Source: Hymenolepis diminuta
Taxonomy: Eukaryota; Platyhelminthes; Cestoda; Cyclophyllidea; Hymenolepididae
Direction of reading: 5' to 3'
NCBI GenBank assembly: GCA_900708905.1
Contig: CAADRB010000125.1
Location: 8,137 to 72,136 of the forward strand
DNA: 64,000 nt
In this document: positions 1-12,362 of the stretch, in pieces
Position numbering within the stretch: position 1 is the stretch's first letter
How the letters are laid out: every line of letters begins with the position of its first letter
Program-made: the position numbers and the translations under genes
The notes under the pieces: generated by a model
Told to the model about the DNA's origin: nothing
Database searches by the model: none
The model's input: the letters and a program-made list of their open reading frames with translations, nothing else

Positions 1-3000
1 CCTCCGTGGTAATATTGCAAATGAATTTTGACTAAGTCATATAGTCAAAAAACTATGTTATGGCCAGACAAAATTGATTGTATGTGACTCAGATCAATTT
101 CTCACTAAGTTAACAGTCTACCCCAACGTTTCTAACTATCATATTTTCATTTAAATCCTCAATTCCATCAAGAAAATTATTGCTTTGATGAAAGCACACA
201 CGAACTGAATAATGTGAGAAAGAATGAAAATGTGGATATTTTGCGAAAATCGATAGAAAAATGATCAATGCTCTAAAGGAGGGGAAGATCTGCAACTAGT
301 AATCGTGCAATATATCTGAAAAGCAAGATCAACTTAACTGTCCAAATAAGGAATAAAGAAGATACCAGAGACTAATTTCATCTAATTTCTGGATTCATCA
401 CATTGCTCGCATTTTTGCAATAAATATAGTTAATTTCACTGATACTTAAACGTTTGGACGTGGTCTGTAGTTTCGGATTGATAACCCGGTAAGCGATATT
501 CAGAAATGCTTTTCCATTTAATAATTTGACATTTTCATGCCTCTTCATATAGTTAGGGGCGAATGTAGTGAGTTACATGCAACTTAACGATATTTCACTG
601 TGTCCTCAAAGCCGAGTATTATCTTACACATTTGAACCCAGTCCTCAATTTCATTAACAGTTTTAATCGAGAAACCTTTGACATTTTCATTCATCTATCA
701 TAATCTCGCATAGAGTTTGACAGTTAAACTAAAAAATACAATATTGCCGCATTTATTGAAACAAATAACAATCGAGTCGAGCAACAGATTGAACACAAGG
801 ATCCTTCCCTAACTTGAATTTCAAATGTAGAATTTCAAATAAAAAGAACTGGCCTTCAACATAGACGACACACTATCAAATTTGATATTCCTAATCCATT
901 TCAGATGTCCACTGTTTTACACATAGAGTCTTAGGTTGATCATTTCCTTGTCTATAAAGCCGATCGGTGCTGTAGAACAGGAAAAATATTTTATTTCCAT
1001 GTAAAAAATTCCAAGTTTCACTTTTCTTTCCAGCTACCAAACTCTACTATGATAAATCCAGAATATGGAGCTTGTCACACTCAACCGGTATTAATATAAA
1101 ATTAACAAAGTACCACATAATGCCATGAATGGAATAACAAAAAATTCATAAGACTTAACAAATGGTACTTTCAGTTTGTATAAAGGTAAGTAGGTTTCTA
1201 CCATCCATTTGCTAATTATTCTTATCGTACTTTATAAAGTCCTCCTTATTACACTCCTTTGTACTTGCTATGCACTGATGCCTATTCTCTGACTCACCTC
1301 GTTCTTTCTCTCTTAATCCTAACAATGGCTCAGTGTTCCCTAGCTTTCTATTTAACTCTTAGTCTTCCAATTACAGAAATGCTGTTTGCCCTGTTAGTCC
1401 TTAGAAATATCATTAGTTTCTAGAGGAATAATCTCAAACTTCAAATTAGTCGTGATCTTCAACTGATTTCACTGAAGGTATCTGGAACTACTTTGTAGAG
1501 TTTTATATTACCTAATTTTGATTGGTCGTTTGACGTCTGAATGTCCAATGCATGGGAAAATAGTAAAATTTGGCAAAAAGTGTTATCAAGGACGATAAAA
1601 GCTTTTTTTATTTCATCCAAGTTAATAGGGAATTGCTAGTTTCGATTAAATTGTTAATTTCTTGGTCTAGCTCTATTTAAACTGGGCGAGATAAAAAAGT
1701 TCATTTGATGAGATGATCATGACTGAAAATTATTTCAATAGTAAATAGCGGACGCAAGCCAAACCAGAGGAATATTTTCAACAGTTCAGTTCTTTATTAC
1801 CATTAATACTCAGTCTGTGCAGAGCAGAACGATGTAGTCGAGTCCATTAATTAATCAAATGGCTTTCAAATAAATAAAATTAAAAAATTAAGAGGTCCTA
1901 GTATTAATGACTCTTTACAGACCACTGACATAGAACATATAAAATGCAAAGATATTTAATCCAGCAAAATTGAGGAAAAATGGCTTTATACTTTGGAGAA
2001 ATTACGATTATCTTAGAAGCTCGCGAACGATGTAATCAGGTTAAAATCGGTGTACTTTTTAACCTCAGCATCTTTACCCTACTCTGTGACCCGAAGATGG
2101 AGATTCAAGATACAGAAACGGTGTCATCTTTAATTAATCCATCGCACATCTAAATGATCTTATCTTGTCAATAAATGTCGAGATAAGATCATATATATGA
2201 GATAAAAACCAAGCAGGATATTTCTCATTTGTGATTTTTTATGCATTATGATTATTTAATGGATTCGGTAATCCGATTTTGATTAATTTGTCTTCAGGAT
2301 GGAAATTTAAATGCAATAATGAGAGCGAAAGGATTAAATGACAACATTTAGAATTTATGAATAGATTTTCCTTTACCCTACTTTTGTCCAGAGGAGTTCG
2401 ACGGTTTGTTAGTCACTGATCAATCCTCTATTATTAATTTTCGTCATCCTTAAATATACTTCTTGATATATACACTACCGACAGATGAAATTATAACTTT
2501 AAAACCGAGTACTTCAGTATGGGCTCTTTATTCTGTCATCGCAGTTATATATGAAGAGAAAACTTGGCTTCTAAAAACGCTGGCATCTGTCCTAAACAAT
2601 TTCATCTAAAGCAAAGTCTCAAGCAAAATTAAGGTTTCAGTTAAAATTCATAAGTAAAATGAACTTCGATAATTACTTCAGCTCAAAAGAAAACCTTATT
2701 TTTCTGTCAATTCCAACGATTAAATATCATTCTTTATCAGTTAAAAATGACAAGTCCATAAATACATTTGTTGAAAAATTGTGTCGCTTGTTTGAATTTT
2801 AATCAATGAGGAAATGTGATTTGAGACATTGATGAACAATTTTAAATGGAATAAGGAGTCTGACTATGTCACTTTTGGTTATTATATTTCAGCAAGCTAA
2901 TTTGACATTCGATCCGAAATTCTCTCTATTGCGCATTTGCGTCAACCACAAAACTTTCTTGAAATTTTAATTGTGAATATAAAATTGAAGACAAATAAAT

Positions 3001-4756
3001 TCACCACATTTTTTAAGTCAAACGAAATTACTAAAATCTGCCAAAAATAGTTATGAAATAACTCTCAAGATCTGGCAAGGAAAATACTTTAATTAAAAAG
3101 ACCCAAAGAATCTTAAGCTGACATTCCTTTCCTAGCGATAGCTACCAATCGCTTTGCTACTGAGTACTTGGTAGTAGGCTTAGCTAGCAGCCTTATCAGC
3201 CAATGGAGATGCATGCAGACCGACAGGGGTATACAGTGGGCGCATGAGAAACCAGAACCCGAGATGTACTCAATTAAAATCGAGAGTAACTACCAAGACA
3301 AGACGGTTACTTCCTCTCATTTTTGGTTGATTGGCCCATCTTTCTATCTTTCATACTCCTATAGACTTTTATATCCATTCGTTCTATCTCGCCTTGCCTA
3401 TTAAAAGTTCCATAATAAATGATTATTTAGACCACGCATCCTATACATGGTAACAAGATGACTCGTCGAGGTATGCGAGATGGTAAGACTCTGCCGAGTG
3501 AGAGTGCTTCTGGTCATCAATAAGCTATGTAAACCATAAACTCAGACATCTTAGTTATGATCAACTATTTCCAGCTCGCAAGGAAAGAGAAGATTTTTTT
3601 AATTAAGCGTTCTAAATACATAAAAAATTGTATTGATAACCGCGGTTTTCAAAATATTGGATTTAGTTTACTTCCACTTTGGACATTACATATATCACTA
3701 AACAGTGTCTATCTCTCAAATTGCAGAAAACGTTCGTATGATCAGTTGATTGGATTTTCGATCCATTCAAAATCTTATTTTTCTTGGCGTCCACGTCGAC
3801 AATTTTCCCCAAATTGTTTAGCATTCGCAATAATGATTTCAATTATCCGCACATACGTCTAAAGTATTCTTGGTCATTTGAAAACTGACTACAATAATCG
3901 TATTTTTTACAGACCAAATGCCCTGGATTAAAATATAAAACTGTATATTAATGAATATGTCACATTTAGGTAGAACAACAGCATCTAAATTTTTTAAGCA
4001 TTGACTGCTCAATCGACAACATCCTTGTTTATCTTTGCCATCCAGACAAAGAGCGCGGATTTCATTAAAAAGATTGTTTAAATAAAAGATCCGGTACTAT
4101 TTCTTATTATTATACAATATATTTTTTGATCAAGACTTGCATTCTTATTTTATCTTATAGTGAAACAAGAATATGAAATTACTATCCAATAATTTAATTT
4201 CTTAGAACTAATCCCGTCAGCAGTCACATTAAGAGTCCAACCAAATTAGGTTTCATATCATTTAAGATCTCTCAGTTTCCGATTGAGCAATGAGGTAGAA
4301 CACACATTAGGATAATATTTTCTCTTTGACAATATCTCCTCACCGAACTCGTTATTTTTTAAATACTAACAGCACACCAACAATTTTACAAAAATTAGAA
4401 GACCGTAAGTTATGTACAACCACCTGTATTTTAAAAAAACCATAAAGGACTTAGAGGAAAAAATGAAAAAACATTTTAAACGTTAGGAATTGGAAGGGAG
4501 TAGAACAAGCGCCAGCGCTCGTCGGGTGGAAACAGAGTAGCTCATCCCAACTTACCGTTAGTTACCTATTATCGTTTCAAGTTACGGCTCTGGATATTCA
4601 ATTTTTGAAGCATTTTAAACTCGTCTCATTGTTTCTTGTGTCACTCATAATATTTTTGACTATCTCCTGATTTACATACATTTCGTGTTTCGCCTTTAAT
4701 GAAGCACACAACATGTGCTAGAAACCTCCTTTTGTTTATGTCTGTGAAAGCTATGT
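1..4756. other. Intergenic, no gene seen
   Basis: AT-rich. The open frames here (for example 3168-3404 and 3557-3862) show no family signature or splice context. Apart from the hairpin at 2154-2192 I see nothing to annotate. Confidence 0.6.
2154..2192. repeat. Perfect 12-bp inverted repeat (hairpin)
   Basis: ATGATCTTATCT at 2154-2165 and AGATAAGATCAT at 2181-2192, with a 15-nt loop. It is isolated, with no gene nearby. Confidence 0.7.
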
Positions 4757-5111
4757 GAAACTGTAACAACGTTGGGGATCTATCGGACCCCATTCATCGA
4801 ATAGATGGAATAAGTCAAGTCACCTATGTCGCCAGATCAGATCGGAGATGGCAGGCAAGCCACCCCAGTTTATTAATCAGTAACTTAGGTTTATATACGA
4901 AAAATTTCTTTATTAGACGTCAGTCATGTCTCGGTGTCGGTGTCTTGAAGTGATGATCGACATCTGTTTAGATATCTATGTGCAAACAAGCAAGCACACA
5001 GCGGGACCACCTGTGGACACTATAGTGGAGATCTTATCGCCAGTCAATCACTTCTAATCGTCATGTGTTGATAGACATCTGCTGGCTATAGCAGAAACAG
5101 ACCCTAAAACA
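4757..5111 (+). repeat. Dispersed repeat family R1, copy A (5' part only)
   Basis: Aligns along its length with the reverse complement of 8380-8762. Shared landmarks include ATGTCGCCAGATCAG, CAAGCCACCCCA, GGGACCACCTGTGGAC and CATGTGTTGATAGACATCT. Homology stops near CCCTAAAACA at 5111. No coding capacity. Confidence 0.8.
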
Positions 5112-8100
5112 GTCCCTCTCGTATCTAAATTGAGTAGACGTATTCAGTTATTCCCATCCTTCTGATTTTGAGGAGAGGATAAGAGGTATAATGGAGCTAA
5201 TAATCAGCGATTTTTGGAGTGGCTTATTAATGGTAGCATTCTAGAGGCGGCAGAATGCTCTAATCATTGCGTCTCGACACTGTAATAAGGTGTGCTAAGG
5301 ATATTTGACAGTTTTGTGAGTTGTATTAGTCAGATGAGTGATCAATAAAAATCACCACCCGACAATAAGAACGGCGCAGGGTTGTGGGTTGGAATGAGCT
5401 CTTGTGCAATTTAACAGACTCAATCCGATGAAACAGTAAAAGATCCGAATAAGGAGTAAATGGGGGAAGTCGTGCAGAAACAGAGCATAAAGTCAAGAAA
5501 TCTAATTATGGATACATGAGGCTATCCACTTTTTACACAATGAGTATAATTCACTTCGCCAGTTTAGGTGTTGACGCATTTGCAGAGTAGAAGTAAAGGT
5601 GTACAAATTATTGGGGATAAGACTAGAGGGTCACTAGTTATAGATCTATACAGAGTACTACACAGAGCAAGAAGAAAGTACAGGAGGGTATTACTTGGCT
5701 GAGAATTGGCAGAGTGAGAAAGTAAAGGAACTACAAAACCGGAAGTTAGGTGGAAGGCTGGATGTAGAAGCTTTTAGAAGGAATTGAAAAGAGAGAGGAG
5801 CTTGCAGGAAAAGTGTACCAGTAGGAGTTCGAAAGAAATGTTTAAAGCTGGGCTTCTTAAAAGATTTCATCTTGTTATTTAATGGAATAAAGTTGGATGA
5901 GGTTGATGATTTGGTTAAAAGACAGAGAAAATCTGCTCGAAGTTTAGACGTGAATGAAAAGCGATCGAAGAGCTATTTTGAGATCTTGATAGACAGGACA
6001 TGGCTATAAGATTCGGCCGATTGATAGAGGTTCCAACAACTGACAAATTTTGATAGATATAGTCTAAGATGTCCTAGAGTCGGTTTATCATATCGAAATC
6101 AAACCTTAATTTAGGTTTTAAATTCTAAATCTGCTAAAAAACATTTTTTGGCAAATTTTTTTGCCTAAAACTGAAAGCATTAAACCATCCTGTACGTTTT
6201 TGCAAAGCTAACGTTATTTCTCCCTCCCTACCTCCATTTCGGCCTGAATTTTATTGAATTTCGGAGTTCGGAAAATATGGAATTTTAAGGAGACACGCAT
6301 AACTCTAACGTTTAGGGTTCACTTTTAACGCCGGCAACATTAATTTCCACGAAGAAATCTCCGTTCAGGTCACGTACATATTTTCCACATTAAATAAAAG
6401 TTCAATCAGCCCAGAAACTAAAATTTATGGATAATTTAAACAAAAAATAATAATATGCATTTTTTGTGGAACGGTGACTCCTTGTTTTTTAAATGATTTA
6501 TTTCAGAAAAACGATTATTAACATTATCATAGGCGGACATTATGGTGCAGGAGTACTGATAAGCTTTAAGCGTAAACATTTGACGGATTTAATTAAATAT
6601 CAGTTTTGAATTAAATTTCATGAGTAGGTTATAATTGATCGTTGGTAGGGTATCTAAATAAATGTTTTAGACATTTTGATAATAAGCAAAACCACTGTTG
6701 ACCAGCAAGATCATGTCGACATATCTATTAATCTTTCAGAGAAGCTCAGTCGGCTTCCAATGCTTTATCGCCCTTCTCCCGGCCTAAAGTTTCTACTGTC
6801 TTTTAGCATATTTCTCATCAATTGTAAAAATTACAAAAGGATTGGTACTTATTCCTTGATTGCCTGACACATGGCGGCCCGGCTCCTACGCATAGCTCCT
6901 CTCTTCTAGTGGCTAGTTTCTACAACCCGATTTTCCTCCAACATATCTGCAGTTCTTCCAGTAGCCTCACCCATGTTTCAGTGATTTAGCTCCTTTTTTT
7001 CTTCCTTATATTACAGTAATATCCTCCCAAACTTTTAGCTATACATCTGCTAACTATAAACCTATCTTAATACCAGATAAACCCACGTTAGTTCAGGCAA
7101 ACACGTTTAGATGACTATCGACTAACCCATACGGAAATAAGCTGAGGACATACATAAATGGAATAATTACTTGTTGAAAACAGCAGAATCCACCCACATG
7201 CACAAACACATAAAGAGTCGAAATCCTGTTTATCGAGACGCTGGAGGAATGGATAAAGCATGATTGATGGCCAAATAATGTTAAAGCTCAGTGGTGGAGA
7301 GTTAGCCCCTTAAAATTCTGGAAGGGAGAGAAAAAAGGGGAATACGTTTGAGTAACATATAGAGACAGACTGGCGTAGGTCGATGGAAATCCACATCAAT
7401 ACGCCACACCTAGGGACACAACTGGTGCAGGAACTCGCAACATTTGTACGGCTATTTAACTGTTCTTGAGTCTTCGTCTTTTTTAAAAAACTCAAGTTTT
7501 GTTCAAGACACTAATGAACTAAAAGGTCTGATAATGCTAAATTTCAAACAACCCTGAAAGCCGTAAGGAGCCTAATCATAAATCTAATCTCTCAAAGAGC
7601 CATGACTCATGAAGAGCTTTTTCAGTGGACCCCTCTAGGAAATATTAGCATTTAAATTCAACAGGGATGATTGGACTGTTTAGTAAAGTCACCCCAGTCC
7701 TCTTGCGTAGAATTTTTCATCTAGTCACCGGATACTAACGTGACGAAGGTGGAAAGCACATCCATAGACGTCTTTAAGGAAAATTGATCAATATTCTAAG
7801 AAAGTTTGGTTTAACCGGTTTCTCATGGCTGAAACATTTAACAATTTTGACCACTTTCTCTCCAAATTACCTTAGGGAATCTGCACGAAAAAAGAAGATA
7901 ATGTTGCTAACTATATCTTAATGTTTGCTGAAAAGGAAATATTTCTTTTGTGTTGTCAAAGATATCATTGTAAATGCACAAACCTACATTTAACTAGCAA
8001 AACTATGTGTAAATATTCTTTTGACTGATCAGAGTAATAGATAAGTTGAATTCCAAATTCTCCCTCGTATCTTTTCTTAACCAAAGCCTCTTTCCCTAAG

Positions 8101-8155
8101 ATTAAAACATTTAAACTATGCACATGGGTAATCTCATAAACGGAATCGAACTTTT
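5112..8155. other. Spacer between inverted R1 copies; purine-rich stretch 5350-5990
   Basis: The plus strand is markedly purine-rich from about 5350 to 5990, with stops in all frames. It may be a dead coding region of a mobile element, but no domain can be read. The rest is AT-rich and featureless. Confidence 0.4.
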
Positions 8156-8762
8156 GTTACATATAGAAAAACAATATTTTTCCCAGAGGAATTTTGTATG
8201 TAAGATTTTTTGTTTACCATCTTTTAATTCTCTTTTATTCGGACAAATTTATTTTCATTACGGTTGTAAATGACGCATAATAGAAATCGAGCTATCGATT
8301 TACAAACATGCGTCTTATTTTGATATAGTGGTTTGGATCATTTTGCATCGTGGTGTTGTCGGGTCATATTTGTAATAAGTGTAATGTTTTAGGGAATCTA
8401 AGAGTTGATTACGGTATCTGCTATAACCAGTAGATGTCTGTCAACACATGGTGATTAGAAATTATTGACTGACGATAAGATCACCACTACAGCGTCCACA
8501 GGTGGTCCCGCTGTGCGTTTGTCTATTTGCACACAGATACCTAAAGAGAGATCTATCATCACGCCGAGGCTCTGACGACGAGATATGACTGAAGTCTAAC
8601 GAAGAAATGTTTTGTATATAAACATAATTTACTTTTTAATAAATTGGGGTGGCTTGTCTGCCACCTCCGAACTGATCTGGCGACATGGTTGACTTGACTT
8701 ATTCTATTCTATTCGATCGATGTGGCCTCGATAGATTTCAACGTTATTACAGTATCCCACAG
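8156..8762 (-). repeat. Dispersed repeat family R1, copy B (longest copy)
   Basis: Read on the minus strand, its first 350 nt match copy A and its last 270 nt match copy C at 54219-54490. It ends in an imperfect hairpin (arms 8158-8170 and 8192-8203), which copy C also has. It carries no open frame, so it is a non-autonomous or terminal piece of an unknown element. Confidence 0.8.
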
Positions 8763-10163
8763 AGAAGTGCAGATTACAACAAATTTGAAGAGGAATTATG
8801 GTGAAATTACGACACCAAGCCACACAAAATATAAACTTGTTCATATTCATATTTTAAAAAGGCCACAAGGAAAAAGAGTTTTATTGTTTAGGCATACTTC
8901 ATCAGAATGTTCCCATCATTAAACTGCTAACCGTAATGAGTGAAAGATAAGGATTGAACTGTTTTTGCATTCTTTGTTTACTAATTAGTATAAAACATAA
9001 CTGTTTTAAAGTAGTTTTTGCCGATTTGCCCTAGATAATAGACCGGCTAGACAAATAAACTATAACAATATTGTCAATTTATAACAAACGTATTAATATT
9101 TTACTTGCTTCAAGTTATTTTGCTAAATCAGAATTTGCATTTTATTAAACATATACCGAATTATTATACATTAGAAAATAACCCCTATAGCCTTCTGTGA
9201 ACCAAATTAATAAATTTTTATGCAATCGAATTGATCAGTTAATTACATTAACTAAGGATAAACTGTGAGAAATTAGTAAGGCTGGGAATTTCGGCTCAGT
9301 TAAATAAAAAATCGATTATTGAAAGCATTTTCCGAATTCTGTTAGGTGAAGTTAAGTTATTACCAGCAAAGTTAAATTAAGTTTACTAGTAAAACATTTG
9401 TCAAATTTACCTTTCTAAATCAAACAATTTTTTGACATATTGCGTATGCAAAATACAATGGTAAATAATTTTTAAATTTGCTTTATAATTTGCGTTTTAA
9501 ATGGTTTTTAAAGATTTCATATAATGCGTTTTAACGACTCATTTGTCTAAGTAGAAGGGAAAATATAACCTTGGTGGATTATTGGATAATGTTATCAATT
9601 TGACATCTCTATTCTTGGTGTTTATTGAAAAACTTGGATAATACTTCTGCATAATAACTTGTATTTCACTTAATTAACTTTAAATTTCCTCTACTATTGA
9701 AGAGCAGTCCGTCACTCTTTCCCGTATAGTTTCCGAAAAGGCTACCACTTCACCCGCGGATCAGATTTGGCAGCTGGTTATGAAGTATATAGCTCTGGTG
9801 ACCATTTTATTAAAGCATATGACTGCGTTTTAGTTGACACTGGCATTTAGATATTTACCCATCAGCTTGGCTTACTCATCGTTTAGATTGCTCCTCCTTC
9901 AGGATTTGCGGACGCTTTGTTCCAAGGAGCGGTTTGTGTCTCAAATACGGCATTCGCGTAGAAGCAGGCATCATTAATATTCTCTTTAACTTTGGTGAGA
10001 AAGACTTTGTTTTTAGGAATGTTGTTTCGAATACTACACAAATAAGCCCTTGACTAGACACTCACAGTACTTTTTGATGTCTAACTAGCTACAGACAAAT
10101 ACAATTAGCCTCTAGTAGAATTTTTTACCATAGATTTTTCCAAAAATTGGCTAGACTACATCT
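8763..10163. other. Intergenic, no feature seen
   Basis: AT-rich, no supported exon, RNA gene or repeat. Confidence 0.6.
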
Positions 10164-10272
10164 AAAGTTGTGAGAACACGGAAAATATTGTGAGGAGAGG
10201 GTTTTTACTGAAAAAGCNAAAGTTGTGAGAACACGGAAAATATTGTGAGGAGAGGGTTTTTACTGAAAAAGC
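10164..10272. repeat. Perfect 54-bp direct duplication around a single N
   Basis: Positions 10164-10217 and 10219-10272 are identical by eye, separated only by N at 10218. Two contigs ending in the same sequence joined by a one-base placeholder is the simplest explanation, so the second copy is probably not real. Confidence 0.9.
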
Positions 10273-10321
10273 TTAGCAGTTCTGAGTACAATTAACACCA
10301 TGCTGCAAGAATCCTAATCGC

Positions 10322-10378
10322 CGATTGGCTGGAAGGCCTCTGCACGTACATCGTACTTGTTCGATACGCGATCGGTAT
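10322..10378 (+). repeat. GC-rich CCAAT-containing repeat R3, copy 1
   Basis: GATTGGCTGGAAGGCCTCTG and TACGCGATCGGTA match, inverted, 12305-12362. It contains an inverted CCAAT box. Confidence 0.6.
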
Positions 10379-11163
10379 GTCGTCTGTACTTTTAAGAACG
10401 TTCTAGTGCTAGCAAACTCAAATATGAGAATGTGTTTCTTAGGTCTCTGAGTTCGTGTTCGAGATATTCAAATCTTATCGGTCAGTCATTTTACTTTAGC
10501 GATCGTTCATGCTACCTCAATGCATTTGTCTCTTTTAATATCCACGAGCATTTTGATGCTTCAGCCAAAATTTTAACATGACTGGTTTTACTCTAATTAA
10601 TTGTGCTTTTTATACCATTCCACTTTATTATTCTATCCTCACAAATATTTTGTTTTCTATAGAACGTGAAAGGTCAAAGTAAAAATATATGCGGGGTTTT
10701 GCATTCACCATTAGCTAACTAAGCGGTATTGGGAGTGGGGCTATACTGGAGACACAAATGTGCTACTAAATAATTATAAGTAGATGACTATTCTAAAAGA
10801 TTTCACGTAATTCAATGAAATATAAATGAAATAAATCACTAATAAACTTAATCCTGTGCGATTCGTCTTAAAGAGATATAAATGAGGTGTTTATTCAATC
10901 CCGATTGGCCAATTAGATTGATTACTACAGTTGGAACGATGATCAACGAAATTTGGTAAATCAATATGATAATGAGTTTTGCATGCATGTGTAGCAGACA
11001 TGAAAACTTAGTAAACAATGAAAATGTCTGCCTTGCCTATAAAGTATATGCGAACGTTTTAAAAGGAAACATTTCGCAAATATCAGCCAGCTTTGGACAA
11101 TAATCGGTGATAGATTGTGCGATTTTCATGGAAATGTAACTTGATTTTCTTTACACGTTATTA

Positions 11164-11183
11164 TACTAGTTATACTAGTTTAG
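11164..11183. repeat. Two-copy 10-bp tandem repeat
   Basis: The unit ATACTAGTT(A/T) occurs twice in a row within TTATACTAGTTATACTAGTT. Confidence 0.7.
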
Positions 11184-12304
11184 GAAGTCTTGAATAATGA
11201 TTAAGATTTTCGAACAGTCTCCATTTAAACTTTTTCAAGGCTTAGTTTCGGAAAGACAATTGATTAACACATCAGAAGGGTCTAAAAGTGCAATCTTCTA
11301 GAGCGAGGTATTTCACATATGGATGTCCATCTCAATTTATTCAACCATTCTGTAATTATAAACAGGTATTCTTTATTTCGATTAATCGTTCAAAGTATAA
11401 ACCACGCAGATGTTTAATATTGGTTGCAGGAATTTTATTTCACTCGAATGTCATGGTACAACATGTCAGTCACGTATTTGATTAGCCGCACTCCAATCAA
11501 TTTGTCTGTGACGTTGAAGTCCTAGAAACCTACACTTTCACCCTGACTCATGTCTGTGAATATGTGATCTTTCTCACTGTGTGTTTATCTATCTGGGACG
11601 GCAGTATCCTTGTATCAGCGTTGTGCATTTCCGGAAACAATCAACCAATACCCAAAAGCAGAAGATTCTGGAGAAAGTAATTATAAAATGTCCTTTATGC
11701 TTCTTAGCCTAATAAGCAGAAGACGGTAGAATCAAATCATCAGATCTGTTCATTTTAAAGTATCTAAAATAAATTTTCTGATTGCCTTTAAAGTAGTATT
11801 GCAGCACTTAGTCACTCACTAGATTGATAAATGTTGAATGAGAATATTATCTATTTATACAAATGAACAACTAGACGACTGGGATACTCCACCATTAAGG
11901 CTAAATAAATTTATTAAATATGGGGCTTTACGATTAAACGGATTATTTATGTTCCATATTTAATTGCCTAATGGATTATCCTCAAGAGGAGAGGCTGCTT
12001 CATCTTTTCGAAAGAATCGATTTAGTTCACACGTTTAATAATATCGTAATTTAAATGTCATCACTCTTAACAATAAGCAATCCTACTTTAAGTCAGGTGC
12101 GCATTTTTAAGGGAGCATAGTGCCTTCCTTAAAACATAAAAAAAGTATTTTTATTAGAAAGATTACATAAAGTTATTCTTTTAAAATTTTTAGAACCATG
12201 CCAATTAAAAAATTGGGGCAAGAGTACTTTCTGGAGCTCACAACGATACCTAGGCTTACCAAGGGAATCTCGCCTGTGCTTGAACACTCTGGAAAGTTTG
12301 TGTG

Positions 12305-12362
12305 CTACCGACCGCGTAAAAAGCAATCGCGGCGTGTGTGCAGAGGCTTTTCCAGCCAATCA
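12305..12362 (-). repeat. GC-rich CCAAT-containing repeat R3, copy 2 (inverted)
   Basis: On the minus strand it reads GATTGGCTGGAAAAGCCTCT ... TTACGCGGTCGGTA, matching copy 1. Looser relatives start at about 36261 and 41748 (plus strand). Confidence 0.6.

Noticed and set aside
8125..8205. tRNA gene on the minus strand, from a GTTCGATTCC B-box-like word
   Set aside because: No A box, acceptor stem or anticodon arm could be found. The word lies at the edge of repeat R1.
4757..8762. LTR retrotransposon with R1 copies A and B as LTRs
   Set aside because: The copies are inverted rather than direct, copy A lacks the second half, no gag/pol frame lies between, and no clear primer-binding site or target duplication was seen.
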